A stretch of 7,776 bases of DNA from Vicinamibacteria bacterium. GTDB lineage: Bacteria; Acidobacteriota; Vicinamibacteria; Vicinamibacterales; 2-12-FULL-66-21. The first letter of the stretch is position 1, and every line of letters begins with the position of its first letter. The notes under the pieces are model-generated. The model was not told the DNA's origin. It ran no database searches and was given only the letters and a program-made list of their open reading frames with translations. The translations under genes were made by a program, and so were the position numbers. The DNA lies in NCBI GenBank assembly GCA_025937075.1, contig JAICSD010000208.1, positions 1-7,776 of the forward strand, in the 5' to 3' direction. This document shows, piece after piece, positions 5,571 to 7,776 of the stretch.

Positions 5571-6794
5571 CTAGAAATAGTTCGGCGGCACGTCGAGGAC
5601 AATCCGCCGCGCACGAAGATCGTCGGTGTGCGTCGTGCGGACACCCGCGTCGAGCGCCGCGAGCACGTCCCGATCGAGGTCGATGGCCTCAGGCAGATAG
5701 AGCCGGCACGCGCCGTATTCGTCCGCGTAGTCCTGTGAGGGAAACTGCAGCTGCAGCCGCGCCGCGCCGTTCTCGCGCGTAACGCTGTAAAGCGGATTGA
5801 TCCGCAGCACGCCTCGAACACCTTCCGGCGGCGCGAGTCGATAATCCGCGAACACCTCGGGCCGATGGCTGGCAATGACGGTGAGCGCGGGATCGACGCA
5901 CAGATCGTCGTCCGTCTGCGTGGGCCTCAAATCCACCCGGTCATTCACGATTCCGCTCAGGAGGGACTGCTCGCCGTACAGCCGCACGTCGATGTCTTCG
6001 AACAGCGCCCGGTAGCCTTCCGGCGGCAGCGCGTTGCCGGCCGATGGATTCCACTGTTCCGCGTTGTGGACGTGCGTGATGGCCGCTGTGCCGTCAGGAC
6101 GCGTGACGCGCAGCATCTCGCGCGCGAACAGCGCTTTCGTCCAGATGTAATGGAAGGCGTCGTTGCAGATCGTCAGATCGAAGGCGCGCGACGCGAACGG
6201 CAGCGGCGCGTGCGCGTCCGCGCAGACGGCCTCGCAGCCAGGCGACGTGAACCGGCGCGCCAGCCACGCCTTCGTGAACGAGAGATCCATCAGGACCGGC
6301 GGCGCGTTCGAGAGTTGTGCGAGCGTTCGCGTCAGATGACCCGAGCCGCCGCACAAATCGGCGGCCCGCAGCGACGATCCTGGAATCGACGATGCGAGCG
6401 CGCGCGCGACGCCGTCGGCGGTGACGAACGTCGGGTCCGAAAAGCGATAGAGGAAATATCCGCCTTCGAAGGAAGGCCCCAGCGCCTCGACGATGTCGCG
6501 GTAGGTCGCGTCCGGATCGCCAATCCGTCCGCCCACCGCATCGTCCTCCGCGCCGATCATCGTCAGCAGCGCGGCATCGGGGTGGCCGTCCTCGATCTGC
6601 TGGCGCGCGGTATCGGCCATGCCGTCGAGCGTCATCACCGCGATGCCCGCCACGATGGCAAAGTGGCAGCACCAGCAGCCGATCACCGCGTCGAGGATGT
6701 CGCCGGAGCTGATGCGATGAAAGAGATCGCCCTTGACGGTTACGCCGCCGCCGCAATAGGGACAGCGCAGCAGCGCAAGCGTCTCGACGCGCAT
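5571..6794 (-). CDS. Class I SAM-dependent methyltransferase with N-terminal Trm112-like zinc ribbon
   Basis: This 407-aa protein has three parts. Residues 6-55 form a Trm112-like zinc ribbon: LALLRCPYCGG, then CWCCHFAIVAGIAVM, with C11, C14, C40 and C43 as the likely zinc ligands. The class I methyltransferase core follows: motif I ADLCGGSGH (145-152) for SAM binding, D170 in VLMDLS, D193 in CADAHAPLPF, and FDLTICNDAFHYIW (205-218), with EMLRVTRPDGTAAI near 226-239 as the usual 'L+pGG' strand. A C-terminal stretch of about 165 residues (243-407) I do not recognise. Trm112-like ribbons fused to Methyltransf_11 cores are known, with mostly unassigned substrates. The ATG at 6794 is followed at once by the zinc ribbon, which supports it. 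It has no SD; the putative -10 6 nt upstream suggests leaderless expression. It lies 24 nt after the Cys/His micro-protein gene. Confidence 0.88.
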   Translation of the reverse strand: MRVETLALLRCPYCGGGVTVKGDLFHRISSGDILDAVIGCWCCHFAIVAGIAVMTLDGMADTARQQIEDGHPDAALLTMIGAEDDAVGGRIGDPDATYRDIVEALGPSFEGGYFLYRFSDPTFVTADGVARALASSIPGSSLRAADLCGGSGHLTRTLAQLSNAPPVLMDLSFTKAWLARRFTSPGCEAVCADAHAPLPFASRAFDLTICNDAFHYIWTKALFAREMLRVTRPDGTAAITHVHNAEQWNPSAGNALPPEGYRALFEDIDVRLYGEQSLLSGIVNDRVDLRPTQTDDDLCVDPALTVIASHRPEVFADYRLAPPEGVRGVLRINPLYSVTRENGAARLQLQFPSQDYADEYGACRLYLPEAIDLDRDVLAALDAGVRTTHTDDLRARRIVLDVPPNYF

Positions 6795-6800
6795 TCCGAC

Positions 6801-6806
6801 ATGATA
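6801..6806 (-). promoter_or_regulatory. Candidate -10 element giving a leaderless methyltransferase mRNA
   Basis: On the minus strand TATCAT (6806 down to 6801) lies six bases before the methyltransferase ATG, so transcription would begin at about the A of the ATG. No good -35 is visible at 17 nt. The element sits in the 24-nt gap after the micro-protein gene, so it would add an internal promoter to that pair. It rests on sequence match alone. Confidence 0.3.
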
Positions 6807-6818
6807 GCCGGAGGGCCT

Positions 6819-6986
6819 TCAGGTGCGGGGACTTGGGGCCGGCGTGCGGGCTGTAGTCGCCATTTCCTGCTGGGTGCGCAGGATGCTGCACCATTCCTTG
6901 TGTTCCGCGATGGGCATGCCGCACTCCACGCAGATGCGAACCCGCTGCGTGGGCTTTCGGGCGAAGAGTTTCTGCAGGATCGTCAC
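6819..6986 (-). CDS. 55-aa Cys/His micro-protein, probable zinc-binding (hypothetical)
   Basis: The start is GTG at 6984-6986, preceded by GGGAGG (6991-6996) with a 4-nt spacer, a strong SD for this window. The product starts (V)TILQKLFARKPTQRVRI and then gives CVECGMPIAEHKEWC at residues 19-33. C19, C22, H29 and C33 make a CX2CX6HX3C pattern, close to but not the same as the CX2CX4HX4C zinc knuckle. A polar tail, Thr/Ala/Pro-rich at its end, follows. I do not recognise a named family. An ATG at 7050-7052, in frame, would add 22 residues but lacks an SD. The stop lies 24 nt before the methyltransferase start, so the pair is probably an operon. Both products carry likely zinc sites, which hints at a joint role. 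No structure or function can be claimed from this alone. Confidence 0.65.
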   Translation of the reverse strand: MTILQKLFARKPTQRVRICVECGMPIAEHKEWCSILRTQQEMATTARTPAPSPRT

Positions 6987-7111
6987 GTCGCCTCCCGGAG
7001 CCAGTTCGGCAGGCGGCCGCCCCGGGCCGACTGCGACCGCCGATATGAACATGAGACGGAAATGCGGGCCTGGAGGTTTGCTCGTGGCAGAGCTGGCCTT
7101 CACATAGATTT

Positions 7112-7134
7112 CACCACGAGCGGCCGCGCTGGTG
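7112..7134. promoter_or_regulatory. Imperfect inverted repeat upstream of the FKBP gene
   Basis: CACC-acg-AGCG (7112-7122), centre GCCG, CGCTGGTG (7127-7134): the right arm is the exact complement of CACCAGCG, while the left arm carries a 3-nt insertion. It lies just upstream of the putative -10 of the FKBP gene, in the 162-bp divergent gap between that gene and the micro-protein gene. It could be an operator or a chance G+C palindrome. Nothing else in the gap is supportable. Confidence 0.25.
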
Positions 7135-7136
7135 GA

Positions 7137-7142
7137 TACACT
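7137..7142 (+). promoter_or_regulatory. Candidate -10 element for the FKBP gene
   Basis: TACACT lies exactly six bases before the ATG at 7149, the same spacing as the element before the methyltransferase, again predicting a leaderless or nearly leaderless mRNA. No -35 match is seen. An alternative reading treats GGTGGA (7131-7136) as an SD for a GTG at 7143. Confidence 0.3.
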
Positions 7143-7148
7143 GTGCAG

Positions 7149-7580
7149 ATGCGCACGGCAATTCGGCGTCAGGCTGTTGCGGGCCTGCTGCTCCTCTCGG
7201 GATTTCTCGCGGCGTGCGGCAGCTCGACGCCGGTCTCGCCCGATCAGAACAATGTGCCGTTTTCCATCACTGAGCTGACGGTGGGCTCCGGCGCCGAGGC
7301 GGTGGTCGGCTCGACAGCCTCGATCAATTACGATCTGTGGCTCTACAACGACAGCGCCGCGGACAAGAAGGGCACGGCCATCGGGCCCGGATCGTTCAGC
7401 TTCCTGGTCGGCCTCGGTCAGGTCATTTCGGGATTCGATCAAGGAGTCGCGGGCATGAAGGTGGGCGGCGTCCGCCGCGTGATCGTGCCGCCCTCGATGG
7501 CGTACGGCGCCATCGGCAACGGTCCAATTCCCCCTAACGCCGCGCTCGTCTTCGAGATCACCCTTCTCGGCGTCCAATAG
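7149..7580 (+). CDS. FKBP-type peptidyl-prolyl isomerase-like lipoprotein
   Basis: A 143-aa protein. Residues 1-23 are a lipoprotein signal (MRTAIRRQAVAGLLLLSGFL then AAC) with lipidation at C23; S25 after it suggests no inner-membrane retention Asp. A short linker leads to one FKBP domain (about 45-143): NYDLWLYND, SFLVGLGQVISGFDQGVAGM, KVGGVRRVIVPPSMAYG, PPNAALVFEITLLGV. FKBPs catalyse proline cis-trans isomerisation; this one would act on envelope proteins. Against FKBP12 the pocket keeps Y26 (Y61), V55-I56 (V92-I93), Y82 (Y119) and F99 (F135), and W59 is F96. The usual Phe36-Asp37 pair ('GTQFD' in close relatives) appears to be A-I-G at 77-79, so activity may be weak. The ATG was taken as start; GTG at 7143 is possible. 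The gene is divergent from the micro-protein/methyltransferase pair. Confidence 0.9.
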   Translation: MRTAIRRQAVAGLLLLSGFLAACGSSTPVSPDQNNVPFSITELTVGSGAEAVVGSTASINYDLWLYNDSAADKKGTAIGPGSFSFLVGLGQVISGFDQGVAGMKVGGVRRVIVPPSMAYGAIGNGPIPPNAALVFEITLLGVQ

Positions 7581-7617
7581 ATCGCATTCTTCCTGCGCCG
7601 CCGTGCCCGCCGCGTCA

Positions 7618-7623
7618 TATAAT
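7618..7623 (+). promoter_or_regulatory. Consensus -10 (TATAAT) ahead of the STAS gene
   Basis: A perfect TATAAT stands out in very GC-rich sequence, 38 nt after the FKBP stop. Transcription would start near 7630, giving a leader of about 60 nt before the STAS ATG. No TTGACA-like -35 is found at 16-18 nt. It suggests that the STAS gene has its own promoter and is not only read through from the FKBP gene. Confidence 0.45.
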
Positions 7624-7636
7624 CCGCGCGGGTGAT

Positions 7637-7653
7637 CCCCGCGTCGCGCGGGG
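7637..7653 (+). other. GC hairpin in the STAS gene leader
   Basis: CCCCGCG (7637-7643), loop TCG, CGCGGGG (7647-7653): a perfect 7-bp all-GC stem just after the predicted transcription start. There is no following T-run, so it is not a typical terminator for the FKBP gene. It may stabilise the 5' end or terminate FKBP readthrough weakly. Confidence 0.4.
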
Positions 7654-7690
7654 CGCAGCATCCCGTGCCGGCGAGGTGCGCCGAGTCTGT

Positions 7691-7776
7691 ATGGCGTTGA
7701 CGATCACCGAACGGCGCAGCGGGGATGTCACCCTGCTCGAGCTGAAGGGGCGCCTCGTGTTCTACGACGGCGCCGC
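7691..7776 (+). CDS. STAS-domain protein, probable anti-sigma-factor antagonist (5' partial)
   Basis: Only the first 28 codons are in the window. They read MALTITERRSGDVTLLELKG, then RLVFYDGA, and match the first two strands of a STAS domain ('l.i.er..gdv.vl.l.Grl'). Bacterial proteins of this size class (SpoIIAA/RsbV-like) are switched by phosphorylation of a Ser and bind anti-sigma kinases to release a sigma factor. The Ser region lies beyond the window, so regulation cannot be judged. The ATG was chosen because the domain begins directly after it; the SD is poor (CCGAG, 5 nt before). The GTG at 7632 near the TATAAT is not in frame with it. Confidence 0.8.
   Translation, partial: MALTITERRSGDVTLLELKGRLVFYDGA

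Noticed and set aside
5451..5573. Mobile-element insertion with an 11-bp target duplication
   Set aside because: The 11-mers are perfect direct repeats, but the 101 bp between them has no terminal inverted repeats; the hairpins are internal and lie at one side only.
5865..7148. Plus-strand open frame running into the FKBP gene as an N-terminal fusion
   Set aside because: The upstream part is antisense to the methyltransferase and micro-protein genes and low in sense; a lipoprotein signal starts at 7149.

Overview
The window is GC-rich DNA, densely coded on both strands. It most likely comes from an Acidobacteriota genome, probably of the Vicinamibacteria type. The main clue is an 808-residue two-unit MacB/FtsX permease with no ATPase beside it, the layout of the acidobacterial 'ADOP' family, which is greatly expanded in that phylum. 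Tandem heptamer arrays, small lipoproteins and few Shine-Dalgarno (SD) sites fit, but there is no rRNA or other marker to prove the taxon.

Layout. (1) Bases 1-431, plus strand: the tail of a YqjE/holin-like membrane protein, overlapped by ATGA with a DUF3618 small membrane protein. (2) Bases 428-6986: a run of minus-strand genes. Read in transcription order from the right they are a 55-aa Cys/His small protein, a methyltransferase with a Trm112-like zinc ribbon, a short possible leader ORF with two competing hairpins, a small lipoprotein, a 47-aa single-pass membrane peptide, a PRC-barrel protein, the ADOP permease, and a stand-alone mreB. (3) Bases 7149-7776, plus strand: an FKBP-fold lipoprotein and the start of a STAS-domain (anti-sigma-factor antagonist) gene that runs off the end.

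The genes share an envelope theme: cell shape (MreB), export or lipid handling (ADOP), envelope lipoproteins and small membrane proteins, plus a possible stress regulator (STAS). They are not one obvious operon. The Zn peptide and methyltransferase (24-nt gap) and the membrane peptide and PRC gene (28-nt gap) look co-transcribed. The permease is insulated on both sides by same-orientation GTTGTCG-type heptamer arrays.

No CRISPR array, tRNA, rRNA, transposase or clear defence system is present. The points most worth checking are the duplicated TAG-AAAA-ATG junction with mutually exclusive hairpins at 5451-5573, the matching heptamer arrays around the permease, the CX2CX6HX3C micro-protein upstream of the methyltransferase, and an FKBP that lacks the usual Phe-Asp pair.
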